The notes: a model not told the origin generated them from the letters alone. DNA of 64,000 nt from an uncultured Modestobacter sp. (GCF_947486615.1 NZ_CANKUD010000006.1:124001-188000), one strand, 5' to 3'. Positions 37,249 to 47,449 are shown, counted from the first letter of the stretch. Translations and numbers: made by a program.

Positions 37249-38759
37249 GCCCGCACCCCGGTGATCCGCTCGGCGGCGAGCCGGCCGCTGATCACGACCA
37301 TCGGGACGCCGACGCCCGGCTGCACCGACGAGCCGGCCAGCACCACGTTCTCCGGGCCGCTGCGCGGCAGCGTGGACGGCCGGAACGGGCCGGTCTGCCC
37401 GAAGGTGTGCGCCAGCGCGAACGGCGTGCCGGCGGCCATGCCCTGCGCCGCCCAGTCCAGCGGGGTCAGCATGCTCTCCACCTCGATCGCCTCGCCCACG
37501 CCGGTCCAGCCACGGGCCTCCAGGGTGGTCAGCAGCTCCTCCCGGTAGCGGGGGGCCAGCGCCGGCCAGTCGAGCCGGTCGTTGCCGCCGCTGCGCGGGT
37601 CCAGGTTCGGCGTCGGGGCGACCACGCTGAGCACCTGGCCGCCCTCGGGCGCCAGCGAGCGGTCGGTCACCGACGGCATGGAGATGAGCAGGCTGGGGTC
37701 GCTCATCGGCCTCCCCGTCCGGGTCAGCTCGTCGAACACCTGCTGCCAGGCGTGGCCGAAGCTGATCGTGTGGTGCGCCTGCCCGGGCAGCTCGGCGCGC
37801 ACGCCCAGGTGCAGCGCCACGCAGGACGGTGAGTAGACCGGCCGGCGCGGGCCGCGCACGCCGGGCACCAGCAGGTGCGGGGCGTCGGCGGTGACGACGA
37901 CGGCGTCGGCGGGCAGCCGGTCGCCGCCGGCCAGCCGGACGCCGGTGACCCGCCCGCCGGCCAGGTCGAGCTCGGTGACGTCGGTGTCGTAGCGGAACTC
38001 CACCCCGGCGTCGGCGGCGGCCGCGGCCATCGCCCGGGGGACGGCGCCGATCCCGCCCTGCGGGTGCCAGACGCCGGCGCCGATGTCCAGCTGGGCGATG
38101 ACGGCGTAGGCGGCGATCGCCCGGAACGGCGAGACGCCGGCGTAGAGGGCCTGGAAGCTGAACAGCCGGCGCAGCCGGTCGTCGGTGAACGCCGCCTCGA
38201 CGTGCTTGGAGAGCCGGCGGAAGCCGCCGCGGCGGACCAGGGTGAGCAGCTCGGGGCCCAGCAGGTCCAGCGGGGAGTCCAGGTTGCGGTCGATGAAGGT
38301 GCGCAGCTGCAGCCGGTACAGCTCGGCGAGGTCGTCGAGGTAGCGGAGCAGCGCGGCGGCCTCACCCGGCCCGCAGAGGCGCTCCACCTCGGCGGCGAAC
38401 GCGGACCGGTCGGCGTGCACGTCCAGGTGCGAGCCGTCGGCGAACTGCGCCCGGTAGGTGGTGTCCAGCGGGGTGAGGGTCAGCCGGTCGGCCATCCGCT
38501 CACCGACGGCGGCGAACGTCTCCTCGATCAGCTCCGGCGCGGTGAAGACCGAGGGGCCGGTGTCCAGGGTGTAGCCGGCCCGGCCGACCACACCGGCCCG
38601 CCCGCCGGGCCCGGGGCAGCGGTCGACGACGGTGACCTCCCGGCCCGCGCCGCGCAGCCGCAGCGCCGCGGACAGCCCGGCCAGGCCGGCACCCACGACG
38701 ACCACCCGGTCGGTGCGCCCGGGGACGGTGCGCAGTGGGCGGTCCAGCAGCGGGCTCAC
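37245..38759 (-). CDS. crtI: Phytoene desaturase
   Basis: FAD-dependent desaturase converting phytoene stepwise to lycopene (or neurosporene). The 504-residue protein has the N-terminal dinucleotide fold [17 protein letters not shown] (about 19-35) with [12 protein letters not shown], and the C-terminal FAD/carotenoid segment [17 protein letters not shown]. Length and motifs fit the bacterial CrtI class, not the plant/cyanobacterial PDS. The GTG start overlaps the crtE stop, and the gene's own stop overlaps crtB, so all three are coupled. Confidence 0.95.
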   Translation of the reverse strand: MSPLLDRPLRTVPGRTDRVVVVGAGLAGLSAALRLRGAGREVTVVDRCPGPGGRAGVVGRAGYTLDTGPSVFTAPELIEETFAAVGERMADRLTLTPLDTTYRAQFADGSHLDVHADRSAFAAEVERLCGPGEAAALLRYLDDLAELYRLQLRTFIDRNLDSPLDLLGPELLTLVRRGGFRRLSKHVEAAFTDDRLRRLFSFQALYAGVSPFRAIAAYAVIAQLDIGAGVWHPQGGIGAVPRAMAAAAADAGVEFRYDTDVTELDLAGGRVTGVRLAGGDRLPADAVVVTADAPHLLVPGVRGPRRPVYSPSCVALHLGVRAELPGQAHHTISFGHAWQQVFDELTRTGRPMSDPSLLISMPSVTDRSLAPEGGQVLSVVAPTPNLDPRSGGNDRLDWPALAPRYREELLTTLEARGWTGVGEAIEVESMLTPLDWAAQGMAAGTPFALAHTFGQTGPFRPSTLPRSGPENVVLAGSSVQPGVGVPMVVISGRLAAERITGVRA

Positions 38760-39892
38760 GCGGCGCGGCTGGTGGCGGCGACGGCGAGGGCGTCCAGCGC
38801 GCGGCAGGCGTCGGCGGCCAGCGGCGCGTCGGCGATCGCCCGGCGGGCGGCCCGGGTCTGCGCGGCGATCCGCTCCTCCACCCGGTCCAGCGCGCCGGTG
38901 CGGGTCATCAGCGAGCGCACCTCGTCCAACTGGTCGCCGTCCGCGGCGGAGTTGCCCAGGGCGCCGGCGAGCAGGGCGCGCCCGTCGCCGTCCGTGGCCT
39001 CCTCGGTGAGGGCCACCAGCAGCGTGCGCTTGCCCTCGCGCAGGTCGTCGTCGGCGGACTTGCCGGTGACCGCGGGATCGCCGAACACGCCCAGCACGTC
39101 GTCCCGGAGCTGGAAGGCCTCACCCAGCGGCAGCCCGATGGCGGTGCAGACCTCCAGCGCCTCGGGGCCGGCGGCGGCCAGCGAGGCGCCCAGCTGCAGC
39201 GGCCGCTGGACGGTGTAGCCGGCGCTCTTGTAGCGGGCCACGGCCAGCGCACCGGCCGGCCCCGGCAGCCCGCCGGCGGCGCGCAGCAGGTCCAGGTACT
39301 GGCCGGCGGTGACCTCGGTGCGCATGGTGTCCCAGACCGGGCGGGCGCGGGCCAGCGCGCCGGCGGAGATGCCCGAGCGGCGCAGCAGCTCGTCGGACCA
39401 CACCAGTGCCAGGTCACCGACCAGGATCGCGGCGCCCACGCCGAAGGTCGCCGGGTCGCCGTCCAGGGAGTCGCCGTCGTGCCGGTCGGCGAACCCGACG
39501 TGGGTGGCCGCCCGGCCGCGACGGGTCACCGCGGCGTCCATGACGTCGTCGTGCACCAGGGCGCTGCTGTGCACCAGCTCCAGGGCAGCCACGGCGCGCA
39601 GCACGGCGTCATCGGCCTCGGCGGCCGGGTCCTCGCTGTCGACGAAGGCCCGCCACCCCCAGTAGGCGAACGCCGGGCGCAGCCGCTTGCCGCCACCGGC
39701 GACCGCGGCCACCTCGTCGGCCACCGGCACGAGCTCGGCGGCCATGTTGGCCAGCGTCTCCCGCTGCTCGGTGAGGAAGGACCGCAACGCCGTCTCGACC
39801 GCACCCCGGAGACGGCCGAGATCGGCCGCCTCGAGGACCGGGGCGAGGAGGCCGTCGGCGGAGGAGTCGCGCTGCTGCGTCCCTGCTGTCAC
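38756..39892 (-). CDS. crtE: Geranylgeranyl diphosphate synthase (polyprenyl synthetase)
   Basis: Builds C20 geranylgeranyl diphosphate from isoprene units for carotenoids. GTG 39892 gives 378 residues. The first aspartate-rich motif DDVMD is in [13 protein letters not shown], the second region is [12 protein letters not shown], and [12 protein letters not shown] is the diphosphate-binding part. It takes the position of Rv2173 (idsA2) in the M. tuberculosis order, so the carotenoid genes appear to be built around an old prenyl synthase locus. A hexamer AATACT is 6 nt before the GTG. It is first in crtE-crtI-crtB. Confidence 0.93.
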   Translation of the reverse strand: MTAGTQQRDSSADGLLAPVLEAADLGRLRGAVETALRSFLTEQRETLANMAAELVPVADEVAAVAGGGKRLRPAFAYWGWRAFVDSEDPAAEADDAVLRAVAALELVHSSALVHDDVMDAAVTRRGRAATHVGFADRHDGDSLDGDPATFGVGAAILVGDLALVWSDELLRRSGISAGALARARPVWDTMRTEVTAGQYLDLLRAAGGLPGPAGALAVARYKSAGYTVQRPLQLGASLAAAGPEALEVCTAIGLPLGEAFQLRDDVLGVFGDPAVTGKSADDDLREGKRTLLVALTEEATDGDGRALLAGALGNSAADGDQLDEVRSLMTRTGALDRVEERIAAQTRAARRAIADAPLAADACRALDALAVAATSRAA

Positions 39893-39968
39893 ACGGCGAG
39901 TATTGCCCAACTCGGCGGTGTGCGACTCCGATCGGGTGAGGTGAGCCCGATGTGGGGCCGCGGCCCCG

Positions 39969-39974
39969 TACTCT
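39969..39974 (+). promoter_or_regulatory. -10 element TACTCT, near-leaderless start at 39983
   Basis: TACTCT with 8 nt to the metF ATG. Confidence 0.55.
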
Positions 39975-39982
39975 CGCCTGTC

Positions 39983-40885
39983 ATGACCGGCACCGTGCGC
40001 GAGCTGTTGCAGTCCGAGCAGCCCACCTGGTCCTTCGAGTTCTTCCCGCCGCGTGACGCGGCGGCCGAGGGGCAGCTGTGGACGGCGCTGCGCCAGCTGG
40101 AGCAGCTACGGCCCTCGTTCGTCTCGGTGACCTACGGGGCGGGCGGGTCGACCCGCGAGGGCACCGTGTCGGTGACCGAGCGGATCGCCACCGACACCAC
40201 GATGCTGCCGATGGCGCACCTGACCGCGGTCGACCACAGCATCGCCGAGCTCCGGCACGTGGTCAGCCGGCTGGCCGACGCCGGGGTGCGCAACCTGCTC
40301 GCGCTGCGCGGCGACCCGCCGGGCGCCGACCCGCAGGCCGAGTGGACGGCGCACCCGCAGGGGCTGCAGTACGCCGCGCAGCTGGTCGAGCTGATCAAGG
40401 GCATGGGCGACTTCTCGGTCGGCGTCGCCGCCTTCCCGGAGAAGCACCCGCGGTCGGTGGACTTCGACAGCGACACCGACATGTTCGTGGCCAAGTGCCG
40501 GGCCGGCGCGGACTTCGCGATCAGCCAGATGTTCTTCCGGGTCGAGGACTACCTGCGGCTGCGCGACCGGGTGACGGCGCGCGGCTGCGACGTCCCGGTC
40601 GTCGCCGGGGTCATGCCGGTCACCAACGCCCGGCAGATCTCCCGGATCGTGCAGCTGTCCGGGCAGGCGTTCCCGACCGAGCTGGCCGACCGGTTCGCCG
40701 AGCTGGACGGCGACACCCCCGAGCACAAGCAGGCGGTGCGCGCCTACGGGGTCGAGGTGGCCACCGAGATGTGCCGGCGACTGCTGGCCGAGGGCGTGCC
40801 GGGCATCCACTTCATCACCATGAACCGCTCGACCGCCACGCGTGAGGTGTGGTCGAACCTGGCCGGCGCCGACCTGGTCAGCTGA
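39983..40885 (+). CDS. metF: Methylenetetrahydrofolate reductase
   Basis: Reduces 5,10-methylene-THF to 5-methyl-THF for methionine synthesis. The 300-residue TIM-barrel enzyme opens with the family pattern [18 protein letters not shown] (active-site Glu) and has [25 protein letters not shown] and [14 protein letters not shown]. It matches Rv2172c, continuing the shared gene order after the prenyl synthase. ATG 39983 is 8 nt from TACTCT. Its stop overlaps the convergent unknown gene by 8 nt. Confidence 0.95.
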   Translation: MTGTVRELLQSEQPTWSFEFFPPRDAAAEGQLWTALRQLEQLRPSFVSVTYGAGGSTREGTVSVTERIATDTTMLPMAHLTAVDHSIAELRHVVSRLADAGVRNLLALRGDPPGADPQAEWTAHPQGLQYAAQLVELIKGMGDFSVGVAAFPEKHPRSVDFDSDTDMFVAKCRAGADFAISQMFFRVEDYLRLRDRVTARGCDVPVVAGVMPVTNARQISRIVQLSGQAFPTELADRFAELDGDTPEHKQAVRAYGVEVATEMCRRLLAEGVPGIHFITMNRSTATREVWSNLAGADLVS

Positions 40886-41492
40886 GCAGCTCCTCGGCCT
40901 CCTGGGCGGCGCGACGCAGGCCCTCCCGCTCGGCGGCGTAGCCACCGACCACGCCGACGACCGGCAGCTGGGCCAGCGCGCGGTGCCGCAGCTTGCCCTT
41001 CGGGCGGGCGTCCAGGGCGTCGTCCACCCGGCTGAGCAGGCGGGCGGCCCGCCAGATGCCGCGGGCGACGCCGGCCGCGCCGGAGCGGTCCGCGCCGAGC
41101 GCCTCGTCCAGGTAGACGCCCCGGCTGCGCGCCAGCAGCGGGGTCACCCGGTCGGCGGGCAGGTCGCGGTCCAGCAGCACCCGGGCCAGCAGCGACACCC
41201 GCTCGGCCGGCTCATCGACCCCGTGCGCCCGGGCGACCCCGAGCACGACCAGCGCCTGGACGGCGGAGCCGACGGTGTTCTGCAACGGCAGCAGGTCGGC
41301 GACCTTGCCGGCGAACCGCGGTGCGGCCGACACCCCGGCGGCGACCCGGCTGACCTGCTCGGCCCACCAGTCGGCGCGCTCGGCGGGCGAGAGCCGCGGC
41401 GGGCGACCGAGGCGCTGGACGAGCGGGCCGAGGCCGGCGTCCACCCGGCGCAGCACGTCGACGACCACGGCGTCACTGATCGGGGCGGCCAT
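40878..41492 (-). CDS. Uncharacterised helical protein
   Basis: A 204-residue, largely alpha-helical cytoplasmic protein rich in Ala, Leu, Arg and Val, without membrane segments or cysteine motifs. Recognisable stretches are [40 protein letters not shown] and a middle segment [18 protein letters not shown]. The ATG is 8 nt from TACGGT. It converges with metF, and the stops overlap by 8 nt. No family recognised. Confidence 0.7.
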   Translation of the reverse strand: MAAPISDAVVVDVLRRVDAGLGPLVQRLGRPPRLSPAERADWWAEQVSRVAAGVSAAPRFAGKVADLLPLQNTVGSAVQALVVLGVARAHGVDEPAERVSLLARVLLDRDLPADRVTPLLARSRGVYLDEALGADRSGAAGVARGIWRAARLLSRVDDALDARPKGKLRHRALAQLPVVGVVGGYAAEREGLRRAAQEAEELLS

Positions 41493-41500
41493 GGCGTCCG

Positions 41501-41506
41501 ACCGTA
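41501..41506 (-). promoter_or_regulatory. -10 element TACGGT, near-leaderless start at 41492
   Basis: TACGGT on the minus strand with 8 nt to the ATG. Confidence 0.5.
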
Positions 41507-41582
41507 GGTGCCGCGGCCCGGGTCCGCAGGACCAGCGCGACGGACCGGCACGTCGGCGCGGCTGCCGGGGCGGCCGGGCCGC

Positions 41583-41588
41583 TACCGT
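41583..41588 (+). promoter_or_regulatory. -10 element TACCGT, leaderless start at 41595
   Basis: TACCGT with 6 nt to the GTG of the small membrane protein gene. Confidence 0.6.
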
Positions 41589-41594
41589 GCCGCC

Positions 41595-41969
41595 GTGGTC
41601 ATCGGGGCCGCCATCCTGGCCGTCGTCGTGCTGGCCGCGCTCGCCGTGCTGCAGGCCCTGCTGGCTGCCGGCCGCCCGTACGGGCAGCTGGCCTGGGGCG
41701 GGCAGCACCGCGTGCTGCCGCGCCGGCTGCGGATCGGCAGCGCGGTGTCGATCGCGCTGTACGCCGTCTTCGGCTGGGTGCTGGTCCGGGCTGCGGTCGA
41801 GGCGCCCACGGCCGGGCGTGCGCTGGAGGTGGCCGTCTGGGTGCTCACCGGGTACTTCGTGCTGGGCGTGCTGGTGAACGCGGCCTCGCGCAGCCGGCCC
41901 GAGCGGGCGGTGATGACCCCGGTCTGCCTGGTGCTGGCCGCCTGCTGCCTGGTCGTGGCGCTGGCCTGA
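41595..41969 (+). CDS. Small four-helix membrane protein, unknown function
   Basis: A 124-residue protein with four predicted membrane helices: VIGAAILAVVVLAALAVLQA, GSAVSIALYAVFGWVLV, ALEVAVWVLTGYFVLGVLV and VMTPVCLVLAACCLVVALA. A short basic loop (RPYGQLAWGGQHRVLPRR) links the first two. The GTG is 6 nt from TACCGT. It stands alone, ahead of a LolA-like/ABC operon that has its own promoter. Topology is clear; function not recognised. Confidence 0.72.
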   Translation: MVIGAAILAVVVLAALAVLQALLAAGRPYGQLAWGGQHRVLPRRLRIGSAVSIALYAVFGWVLVRAAVEAPTAGRALEVAVWVLTGYFVLGVLVNAASRSRPERAVMTPVCLVLAACCLVVALA

Positions 41970-42002
41970 CCGCGCTCGACCACCGGGGTGGCGGGGCCGT
42001 CG

Positions 42003-42008
42003 TACCGT
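42003..42008 (+). promoter_or_regulatory. -10 element TACCGT, leaderless start at 42015
   Basis: TACCGT with 6 nt to the GTG of the LolA-like gene; heads the three-gene ABC operon. Confidence 0.6.
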
Positions 42009-42014
42009 GGCCGG

Positions 42015-43121
42015 GTGGCTCGACGGCGGACCGGAGCAGCCCGCCGCTGGGCACTGGTGGTGGGCCTGGTCGCCGTGCTCCTTGCGCTGCCCTCGGTGAT
42101 CGGCGCGCTGCCCGCCTCCGACGCCGGCACGCCCGCGGCCGACCTGCGCCGGGCGGTGCTGGCGTCTGCCGACGTCCCGTTCGCCGGGTACGCGCAGTCC
42201 GCCGGCGGACTCGACCTGCCGGTGGGCGACCAGCTCACCTCGGCAGCCGACCTGTTCAGCGACCGGACGACGATGCGCGCCTGGTACCGCGGCCCGGCCG
42301 ACTGGCGGGTGGACGTCGTCGCACCGACCGGCGAGACCGGGGTGCACGCCGACCCGGGCGGCACCTGGACCTGGACCTGGGAGCGGGCGGTGGCCACCCG
42401 GACGGCACCGAGCCCGCTGGCGCTGCCCACCGCGCCGGACCTGCTGCCCAGCGCCCTGGGCCGCCGGCTGCTGTCGGAGGCCACCGACGCCGAGCTGACC
42501 CGGGTCGGCGCCGAGCGGGTCGCCGGGCGGGACGCGCTGGGCGTGCGGCTGCGCCCGGCCGACGCGGCGTCGTCGGTGAGCCGGGTCGACGTGTGGGTGG
42601 ACGAGGCCAGTGGGGTGCCGCTGCGGGTGCAGGTCTTCGGCGCCGACGGCGACCGGCCGGCGCTGGACACCAGCTTCCTGGAGTTCGAGCCGACCACCCC
42701 GCCGGCCGAGGTGACCGCCTTCGACCCACCGGCCGACGCCGAGCTGCGGGAGGGGCAGGACGCCCAGCTGCTGCAGTCCGCCGTCCGCGCCGCGGAGGAC
42801 GGCCGCCGGGTGCGGCTGCCGGCGGCGCTGGCCGGGCTGGACCGCCGCACCATCGAGGGAGCGCCGCGTTCGGTCGGGCTCTACGGGCGCGGCGTGACCC
42901 TGCTCGCGGTCAGCCCGCTGCCGGGACGGGCCGCCGACGGCCTGCGCGACGCGCTGGTCCGGGCGCCGGGCGCGGTCGTCGACGACTTGGGCGTGCGCAT
43001 CTCCGCCGGGCCGCTGGGCCTGATGCTGGTGGACGGCGAGGACGGCCCGGTGCTGCTCACCGGCACGGTCGAACTGGACGCCCTGGCCGCCGCGGCGACC
43101 GAGCTGGTGCCGGCGTGGTGA
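42015..43121 (+). CDS. LolA/MucB-like lipoprotein-carrier-fold protein
   Basis: A 368-residue exported or membrane-anchored protein. A hydrophobic N-terminal anchor (ALVVGLVAVLLALPSVIGAL) is followed by a large beta-rich domain that resembles the LolA-like fold (MRAWYRGPADWRVDVVAPTG, VDVWVDEASGVPLRVQVFG). A C-terminal domain repeats alternating strands. Its stop overlaps the ABC ATPase start (GTGA), so it is the first gene of an ABC operon and probably a partner or sensor of that transporter on the outer face of the membrane. The fold assignment is by pattern only. Confidence 0.72.
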   Translation: MARRRTGAARRWALVVGLVAVLLALPSVIGALPASDAGTPAADLRRAVLASADVPFAGYAQSAGGLDLPVGDQLTSAADLFSDRTTMRAWYRGPADWRVDVVAPTGETGVHADPGGTWTWTWERAVATRTAPSPLALPTAPDLLPSALGRRLLSEATDAELTRVGAERVAGRDALGVRLRPADAASSVSRVDVWVDEASGVPLRVQVFGADGDRPALDTSFLEFEPTTPPAEVTAFDPPADAELREGQDAQLLQSAVRAAEDGRRVRLPAALAGLDRRTIEGAPRSVGLYGRGVTLLAVSPLPGRAADGLRDALVRAPGAVVDDLGVRISAGPLGLMLVDGEDGPVLLTGTVELDALAAAATELVPAW

Positions 43122-44056
43122 GCGAGGCGGTGATCCAGACCGCCGGGCTGGTCAAGCGCTACGGGCAGCTGCGCGCGGTCGACGGCATCGACCTGGACGT
43201 GCGGGCCGGTGACGTCTACGGCTTCCTCGGCGCGAACGGCTCGGGCAAGACCACCACCGTGCGGATGCTGCTGGGCCTGGTGCTGCCCACCCGGGGCGAG
43301 GTGCGGCTGCTGGGCGAGCCGATGCCCCGCGCCGCCCGCCGGGTGCTGCCGAGGGTCGGTGCGCTGATCGAGGGCCCGGCGCACTACGGGCACCTGTCCG
43401 GCCGGGCGAACCTGGCGCTGCTGGACGCCGCCGGGCCCGGCGGGTCACGGCGCACCCGCACCGCCCGGATCGACACCGTGCTGGAGCAGGTCGGCCTGGC
43501 CGGCGTCGGGCGCAAGCCGGTCAAGGCCTACTCGCTGGGCATGCGCCAGCGGCTGGGGCTGGGGGCTGCGCTGCTGCGCCGTCCGGAGCTGCTGGTGCTC
43601 GACGAGCCGACCAACGGGCTGGACCCGCAGGGCATCCACGAGATCCGTGACCTGCTGCTGGAGCTGCACCGCGGCGGGACGACGGTCTTCCTCTCCAGCC
43701 ACCTGCTGGCCGAGGTGGAGCAGCTGTGCACCCGGGTCGGGGTGCTCGACCGCGGCCGGCTGGTGCTGCAGGACCAGCTGGCCACCCTGACCGCGCCCAC
43801 CGGCGCGACGATCGTGCAGACCCCGGACCCGGGGCGGGTGCGGGCGGCCCTGGACGGCCGGGTGCTGCGCACCGACGGCGACCGGGCCGTGGTGCGTGGC
43901 GCCGACCCGGCCGAGGTCAACGCCGCGCTGGTCGCCGCCGGGGTGCCGGTCACCGGCCTGGCGCTGGAACGCCCGACCCTGGAGGAGGTGGTGCTGGCCG
44001 CGGCGAGCACCAGCGCCGACCGGGTGGAGGCGCCGGGGGAGCGGGGGCGCCGGTGA
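43118..44056 (+). CDS. ABC transporter ATP-binding protein
   Basis: A 312-residue ATPase of an ABC-2-type exporter. Walker A is GANGSGKTT, the signature is YSLGMRQRLGLG (a variant of LSGGQ seen in drug/Nod-type exporters) and Walker B is LLVLDEPTNGLDP, followed by the switch His in FLSSHLLAEVE. The C-terminal 80 residues are the extra domain typical of this subgroup. The start overlaps the LolA-like stop and the gene's own stop overlaps the permease, all by 4 nt. The substrate is not determinable. Confidence 0.93.
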   Translation: MSEAVIQTAGLVKRYGQLRAVDGIDLDVRAGDVYGFLGANGSGKTTTVRMLLGLVLPTRGEVRLLGEPMPRAARRVLPRVGALIEGPAHYGHLSGRANLALLDAAGPGGSRRTRTARIDTVLEQVGLAGVGRKPVKAYSLGMRQRLGLGAALLRRPELLVLDEPTNGLDPQGIHEIRDLLLELHRGGTTVFLSSHLLAEVEQLCTRVGVLDRGRLVLQDQLATLTAPTGATIVQTPDPGRVRAALDGRVLRTDGDRAVVRGADPAEVNAALVAAGVPVTGLALERPTLEEVVLAAASTSADRVEAPGERGRR

Positions 44057-44862
44057 TCGCCGTCGAGCTGCGCAAGCTGTTCCGCCGTCCCCGCACCTGG
44101 GTGACGATCGGCCTGCTCAACGGGCTGCCGGTGCTCGTCGCCGTGCTGCTCGCCCTCACCGACCTGGCGCCGCGGCCGGGCGAGGGGCCGGTGTTCCTCT
44201 CCGCGGTGCTGACCAACGGCACGCTGTACCCCCTGGCGGCGCTGGCCATCGTGCTGCCGCTGTTCCTGCCGATCGCGGTCTCCGTCGTCGCCGGGGAGGC
44301 GGTCGCGGGGGAGGCGCAGGCCGGCACGCTGCGCTACCTGCTGGCCCGCCCGGCCGGACGCACCCGGCTGCTGGTCGCCAAGCTCGTCGCGGTCATCGCC
44401 TTCGTGCTGGTCACCGTGGTGGTCGTGGCCGCGGTCGGCTACCTGACCGGGCAGCTGCTGTTCGACGTCTCACCGATCGGCGGGACGGCGCTGTCGGGCA
44501 CCACGCTGACCAGCCAGGAGATCGCCGGTCGGACGCTGCTGGCGATCGGCTACGTCACCGTCTCGATGCTCGGGGTGGCCGCGTTCGCGCTGTTCTTCTC
44601 CACCCTCACCGACTCCCCGCTGGGCGCGACGCTGGGAGCGCTGGCGGTGCTGATCGCCTCGTCGCTGCTGTTCACCCTGGACGCGGCGTCGGCGTTCGCG
44701 CCCTACCTGCCCACCCGGTACTGGCTGGCCTTCGTCGACCTGTTCCGCGACCCGATCCTGTGGCGCGACGTCGTCCGCGGGGTGGCGCTGCAAGGGGTCT
44801 ACGTGGTGGTGCTGGTCGGCGCGGCGTGGGCCAACTTCACCACCAAGGACGTCACCTCCTGA
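44053..44862 (+). CDS. ABC-2-type transporter permease
   Basis: A 269-residue membrane protein with six helices. It opens VIAVELRKLFRRPRTWVTIG, the amphipathic helix and first membrane entry typical of ABC-2 permeases. Then come AALAIVLPLFLPIAVSVVAG, the GEAQAGTLRYLLARPAGR cytoplasmic loop, LVAVIAFVLVTVVVVAAVGY and two later helix pairs. GTG 44053 overlaps the ATPase stop. It is the third and last gene of the operon, and a terminator follows. One ATPase and one permease imply homodimers of each. Confidence 0.92.
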   Translation: MIAVELRKLFRRPRTWVTIGLLNGLPVLVAVLLALTDLAPRPGEGPVFLSAVLTNGTLYPLAALAIVLPLFLPIAVSVVAGEAVAGEAQAGTLRYLLARPAGRTRLLVAKLVAVIAFVLVTVVVVAAVGYLTGQLLFDVSPIGGTALSGTTLTSQEIAGRTLLAIGYVTVSMLGVAAFALFFSTLTDSPLGATLGALAVLIASSLLFTLDAASAFAPYLPTRYWLAFVDLFRDPILWRDVVRGVALQGVYVVVLVGAAWANFTTKDVTS

Positions 44863-44868
44863 GCCGGC

Positions 44869-44894
44869 GGGCCGAGGCGTCGTCGGCTCGGCCC
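44869..44894. terminator. Bidirectional hairpin terminator
   Basis: Arms GGGCCGAG (44869-44876) and CTCGGCCC (44887-44894) with a 10-nt loop between the convergent ABC permease and chemoreceptor genes. Confidence 0.72.
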
Positions 44895-44900
44895 TGACGG

Positions 44901-46502
44901 TCAGAAGGTGAAGCGGTGGACGCCGGCGCGCAGGTCGGTGGCCATCCGGGCCAGCTCGTCCACCGCCGCCCGGGTCTGGCCCAGCGCCCCGGTGGTCGAG
45001 GACGCCGCCGTCGAGACCCCGGTGATGTTGCCGGCGATCTCCGCCGCCCCGCCGGCGGCCTCCTGCACCGACCGGGACATCTCGGCCGTGGTCGCGGTCT
45101 GCTCCTCCACCGCGCTGGCGATGGTGAGCTGGAAGTCGTTGATCGAGGCGATCACCGCGCTGATCCGGCCGATCGCGGTCACCGCACCGGCGGCGTCGCC
45201 CTGGATCGCCTCGACCCGGCGGGCGATGTCCTCGGTGGCCCGGGCGGTCTCCAGCGCGAGCTCCTTGACCTCGGTGGCGACGACGGCGAAGCCCTTGCCC
45301 GCCTCACCGGCCCGGGCGGCCTCGATGGTGGCGTTGAGCGCCAGCAGGTTGGTCTGCTCGGCGATGGAGGTGATGGTCTTGACCACCGCGCCGATCTCCT
45401 GGCTGGAGGTGCCCAGGGCCTCGATCGTCCCGGTGGTGGCCTGCGCCTCGGCCACGGCACTGGCGGCGACGCGGGCCGCTTCGGCGGCGTTCGAGCTGAT
45501 CTCCCGGATGCTGGCGCCCATCTGCTCCGCGCCGGCCGCGACGGTCTCGACGCTGCGGGAGACCTCACCGGCCGAGGTGGCGACGACCCCGGACTGGGCG
45601 GACGTCTCCTCGGCGGCGGCGGAGATCTGGGCGGCCGAGGCGCTGAGCTCCTCCGAGCTCGCGGCGACGGCGTCGGCCGATCCGCTCACCGCGGACAGCA
45701 CGGTCCGCAGCTCGGCCAGAGCGCCGTCCAGGGCGGCCGCGGTCTGGCCGACCTCGTCGCGGGAGGTGACGTCGGCGGTCCGGGTGAGGTCGCCGGCGGC
45801 GAGGGCCTGCGCGCTGGCCTGCAGCCGGCGCAGGCCGCCGCTGATCGCCCGGGCGACGAGGATGCCCGCGGTCAGCGCGGCCAGCGCGCCGAGGACGATG
45901 ACGACCGCCAGCACGGTGCGGGTCTGCTCGTACTCCTCGGTCGCGGCGGCCGCCGTCGCGGCGGCGTTGGTGGCGCGCTGCTCGGCGAGTTCGTTGATCT
46001 GCCCGATGATCTCGGTCGCGATCGGGGTGATGGTCGACTCGCGGGCGGCGGACCAGCCGGCGAGGTCGCCGGCGTCGGCGAGCGCGTCCAGCCCGACCAT
46101 CGCGGCCTGGTACTCGGTGATGCCGTCCAGCACGGCCTCGATCAGCGCACGGCCGGAGTCCGACGGGTGGGTCGCCAGGTAGCTGTCGGCCGCGGCGGCG
46201 AGCCCGGCGTAGGCGTCCTGCCGGGCCTGCAGGTACTTCGCCCGGTCGGCCGCGGTGGTGGCCACCGCGTAGTTGGTGCCGGCCAGCCGGACGGCGAAGA
46301 AGTCCGAGCGCACCGCCTCGACCTGCGCGGTGCCGATGACCTCCTGGTCGTACATCTGGGTGGTCGCGTCCGCGGTGTGCCCCAGGCTGCGCAGGCCGAG
46401 CAGGCCGACGAGGACGGCGACGAGCACTGCGGTGCCGACCGCAGCGACGATCTTGGTGGTGATGCCCCAGCGCGGGCGGGACGGGGTGGTGGTGCCGGGC
46501 AC
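44901..46502 (-). CDS. Methyl-accepting chemotaxis protein with four-helix-bundle sensor
   Basis: A 533-residue chemoreceptor. TM1 is at about 16-34 and a helical extracellular domain of about 160 residues (4HB_MCP type, [20 protein letters not shown]) follows. TM2 is at about 196-218, then HAMP and the signalling coiled coil with tip [19 protein letters not shown]. The tip and flanks are almost the same as in the receptor at 23044, while the sensor domains are unrelated, so the two probably feed one signalling array. GTG 46502 was chosen for its GGAGG ribosome site 6 nt upstream; the frame is open for 18 more codons. Confidence 0.92.
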   Translation of the reverse strand: MPGTTTPSRPRWGITTKIVAAVGTAVLVAVLVGLLGLRSLGHTADATTQMYDQEVIGTAQVEAVRSDFFAVRLAGTNYAVATTAADRAKYLQARQDAYAGLAAAADSYLATHPSDSGRALIEAVLDGITEYQAAMVGLDALADAGDLAGWSAARESTITPIATEIIGQINELAEQRATNAAATAAAATEEYEQTRTVLAVVIVLGALAALTAGILVARAISGGLRRLQASAQALAAGDLTRTADVTSRDEVGQTAAALDGALAELRTVLSAVSGSADAVAASSEELSASAAQISAAAEETSAQSGVVATSAGEVSRSVETVAAGAEQMGASIREISSNAAEAARVAASAVAEAQATTGTIEALGTSSQEIGAVVKTITSIAEQTNLLALNATIEAARAGEAGKGFAVVATEVKELALETARATEDIARRVEAIQGDAAGAVTAIGRISAVIASINDFQLTIASAVEEQTATTAEMSRSVQEAAGGAAEIAGNITGVSTAASSTTGALGQTRAAVDELARMATDLRAGVHRFTF

Positions 46503-46639
46503 GAGATGCCTCCGTGGCTGCGTGATCACGAGCGGCGCCGTCCTGGCGCCTCGCACTCGGTAATGACCCAGCTACTTCCGGTCATGCCCCATTCGGTTGT
46601 GCCTCACCCGAAGTGGGTGCCCGGCGCAACCGTCCCGGC

Positions 46640-47449
46640 TCAGCCCTGTCGCAGCCGGGCGCAGTCGGTGGCGGTGAGCTCCACCGGCGGGCCGGCCGCC
46701 AGCTCCGCCAGCACCATGGCCTGCACCAGCGGGTCGGTAGGCAGCTGGCCGTGGCCGACCTGGGCGTCGGCGCACACCGACTGGACCGGGAGCTCCAGCG
46801 CGCCGTCCAGTCGGGCGGACTCCGGCGGGGTCACCGTGGTGTCGTCCGTCGTCCAGATCGACACCCAGGTCGGCCCGTCCGGGGTCTCGTCCCCGGCGTT
46901 GAGCCGGGCGAGCAGGTCGCTGTCGGTGGTGAGCTGCTGGCACCCCTCCGGGCACTGGGACGGCGCCAGCGAGGTGGCCAGGTCGGCCACCCGGGTGCCG
47001 TGGTGCGGCGACCCGAGGGTGAGCACCCGGCGGGCCTGCTCGGCGCCACCGTCGGCCGCCCACAGCCGGGCGATCACCCCGCCGGCGGAGTAGCCGACCA
47101 CGTCGACGCTGTCCGCACCGGTCCGGGCCAGCGCGTCGTCCACCGCTGCGGCGAACGCGTCCGCCGACGCGGTCAGGTCACCGGTGCCCTCACCGGGCAC
47201 CGCCACGACGCTCGCGTCGCGGCCGACGGCGGTCAGGCGGTCGGCGAGGCCCTGCAGCGAGCGGGTCGAGCCGCCGTACCCGGGCACCAGCAGCACCGGG
47301 CCGGGTTCGTCCTGGTCGGGCGCGGCCGAGGGGGCGTCGTCCCCGCGGCCGGACAGCAGTGGCACGGCGACGGCCACCACGGCCAGGACGACGACCGCCA
47401 GCAGGGCGAGCGCCAGACGGCGGCGGGCGGGGGAGAGGCCGGCGAGCAC
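46640..47449 (-). CDS. Exported alpha/beta-hydrolase lipase/esterase
   Basis: A 269-residue lipase-like hydrolase with an N-terminal membrane anchor or signal (RRRLALALLAVVVLAVVAVA). LLVPGYGGSTRSLQGLADRL is the oxyanion region and DVVGYSAGGVIARLW carries the nucleophile Ser, followed by TLGSPHHGTRVAD as in PGAP1-like and bacterial triacylglycerol lipases. Paired cysteines (PSQCPEGCQQL and the C-terminal TATDCARL) suggest extracellular disulfides. GTG 47449 is preferred; a GTG at 47503 would add 18 residues but leave only 2 nt to the divergent neighbour. Confidence 0.85.
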   Translation of the reverse strand: MLAGLSPARRRLALALLAVVVLAVVAVAVPLLSGRGDDAPSAAPDQDEPGPVLLVPGYGGSTRSLQGLADRLTAVGRDASVVAVPGEGTGDLTASADAFAAAVDDALARTGADSVDVVGYSAGGVIARLWAADGGAEQARRVLTLGSPHHGTRVADLATSLAPSQCPEGCQQLTTDSDLLARLNAGDETPDGPTWVSIWTTDDTTVTPPESARLDGALELPVQSVCADAQVGHGQLPTDPLVQAMVLAELAAGPPVELTATDCARLRQG

